Shown piece by piece: positions 63,282-64,000 of a stretch of 64,000 nucleotides of DNA. The stretch covers positions 2,018,907 through 2,082,906 of the forward strand of contig NZ_KB913029.1 in NCBI RefSeq assembly GCF_000384115.1, read 5' to 3'. The DNA is from Sporichthya polymorpha DSM 43042 (GTDB taxonomy: Bacteria; Actinomycetota; Actinomycetes; Sporichthyales; Sporichthyaceae). Both the position numbers and the translations under genes were made by a program. The notes beneath the pieces were generated by a model. That model had not been told where the DNA came from. It saw nothing but the letters and a program-made list of their open reading frames with translations, and searched no databases. Each line of letters begins with the position of its first letter. Within the stretch, counting starts at the first letter, position 1.

Positions 63282-64000
63282 CGGGGTCGCTCGTGGCCGC
63301 GGCCCGGGTTGCCGGAACGAGCCGCTCGGCGAGGAACCGTAACTGGGCCGGGGTCTCCCGCCGCCAGTAGGCCGCGGAGTGGCCCTCCTCGGCGTACGTG
63401 GCCTGGACGGGCGGCTCGTGCGGCAGCCGGGCAAAGGTCTGCGTCATCCCGTAGAACGGGTCGAGCGTCCCGCAGACGATGCGCATCGGAATGCCGCGCA
63501 GCAGCGCCGCCCCCGACATGACGTCGTGCGCCGCGAAGTCCTCCGGACCGTCGAACGCGCCCGGGACGGTGACGCCGGAGGTCCGGTAGATCGCCGGGGC
63601 GTAGACGGCGACCGCCGCCACGCGCTCGGCCCCCAGCCGCTGGGCGAGCAGCAGGGAGCCGTAGCCGCCCATCGATTCACCCATCAGGGCGATCCGGTCG
63701 ACGAGCAGGCCCTTGGACGCGAGCAGCGGCAGGTACTCGTCGAGGATCATCGCCTGCGGGTCGATGCCCGACGCCCGCCGGTGCCAGTACGAGGTGGGGC
63801 CCCCGTTGACGGTTGCCACCGCGAACGGGGGCATCCCCCGCTTGATCACCATCGCCTGGATGCGGCCGAGCGCCAGGTTCTCCCGGGAGAACGGGATCAG
63901 CTCGTTCCCGCCCCGGCCGAACAGTTCCAGGACCACCGGCAGCTGCGCGCCCGGCTCGAATCCCGGCGGGTAGGAGATCGCGTACCGAACGTCCGCCGCC
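63271..64000 (-). CDS. Alpha/beta hydrolase (esterase type), truncated by the window edge
   Basis: At least 243 residues are visible; the reading continues beyond the window, so the N-terminus is missing. The visible start is RYAISYPPGFEPGAQLPVV. The nucleophile Ser is in LMGESMGGYGSLLLAQR, Asp in GTLDPFYGMT, and His in YAEEGHSAAYWRRE, so the triad looks complete. A loop FGRGGNELIPFSRENL leads into the core. It resembles secreted esterase or PHB-depolymerase-like enzymes, but the exported signal cannot be checked. It ends eleven bases inside the vapC gene. Confidence 0.8.
   Translation of the reverse strand, partial: AADVRYAISYPPGFEPGAQLPVVLELFGRGGNELIPFSRENLALGRIQAMVIKRGMPPFAVATVNGGPTSYWHRRASGIDPQAMILDEYLPLLASKGLLVDRIALMGESMGGYGSLLLAQRLGAERVAAVAVYAPAIYRTSGVTVPGAFDGPEDFAAHDVMSGAALLRGIPMRIVCGTLDPFYGMTQTFARLPHEPPVQATYAEEGHSAAYWRRETPAQLRFLAERLVPATRAAATSDPVRS

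Overview
The window is 64 kb of very GC-rich DNA with dense coding, frequent GTG starts, five tRNA genes without an encoded CCA end, and typical actinobacterial families: a type VII (ESX-like) secretion locus with mycosins, F420-type luciferase-like oxidoreductase, LytR-CpsA-Psr proteins, a CYP125-like P450, a DUF3516 Ski2-like helicase and a hemerythrin. This points to a filamentous or soil-type actinomycete; the species cannot be fixed from the sequence alone.

Layout. (1) 66-11787: one co-directional type VII secretion cluster: three WXG100 proteins, a proline-tailed helical protein, mycosin 1, a WXG/glycine-rich putative substrate, EccD, a secreted acidic anchored protein, three unfamiliar helical proteins, EccB and mycosin 2. 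EccC and EccE are not in the window. The run ends in a strong hairpin that overlaps the last stop codon. (2) 11813-20727: tRNA-Ser, a PAS protein that looks like a dead histidine kinase, an acyl-CoA ligase, a polytopic LCP protein, an orphan protein and an AlaA-type aminotransferase. (3) 21011-35549: flavodoxin-like protein, polytopic membrane protein, YaaA, a secreted pseudo-lipase pair, DedA protein, P450, PAS-GAF sensor kinase, phosphatase, glycine-rich secreted protein, tRNA-Phe, MFS permease and a membrane protein with a ribbon-helix-helix-like tail. (4) 35619-43742: tRNA-Asp, tRNA-Glu, metallophosphoesterase, zincin, DM13 protein, DUF2752 and RDD proteins, helicase and a second LCP protein. 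(5) 43859-51611: S9 peptidase, ACT protein, an ATPase-TOPRIM protein, acyl-CoA dehydrogenase, hydrolase and L,D-transpeptidase. (6) 51786-64000: tRNA-Lys, GlnRS, dehydrogenase, DUF421 group, beta-phosphoglucomutase with a GH65 phosphorylase, LLM oxidoreductase, hemerythrin, enoyl-CoA hydratase, a VapBC-like pair and a truncated esterase at the window edge.

How the parts work together. The ESX cluster supplies core membrane parts (EccB, EccD), two membrane-tethered proteases and at least four WXG-type candidate cargos. The GH65 phosphorylase and the phosphoglucomutase overlap by four bases and form a simple disaccharide-to-glucose-6-phosphate route. Several genes belong to enzyme families but lack key catalytic residues (histidine kinase, lipase, pterin dehydratase, VapC).

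The most unusual non-coding signals are an identical 44-bp perfect palindrome found twice between convergent genes, two clusters of GTGAAG/CTTCAC hairpin repeats that bracket the hydrolase/transpeptidase pair, a perfect 56-bp direct duplication behind the ATPase-TOPRIM gene, and a long stem-loop after tRNA-Lys.
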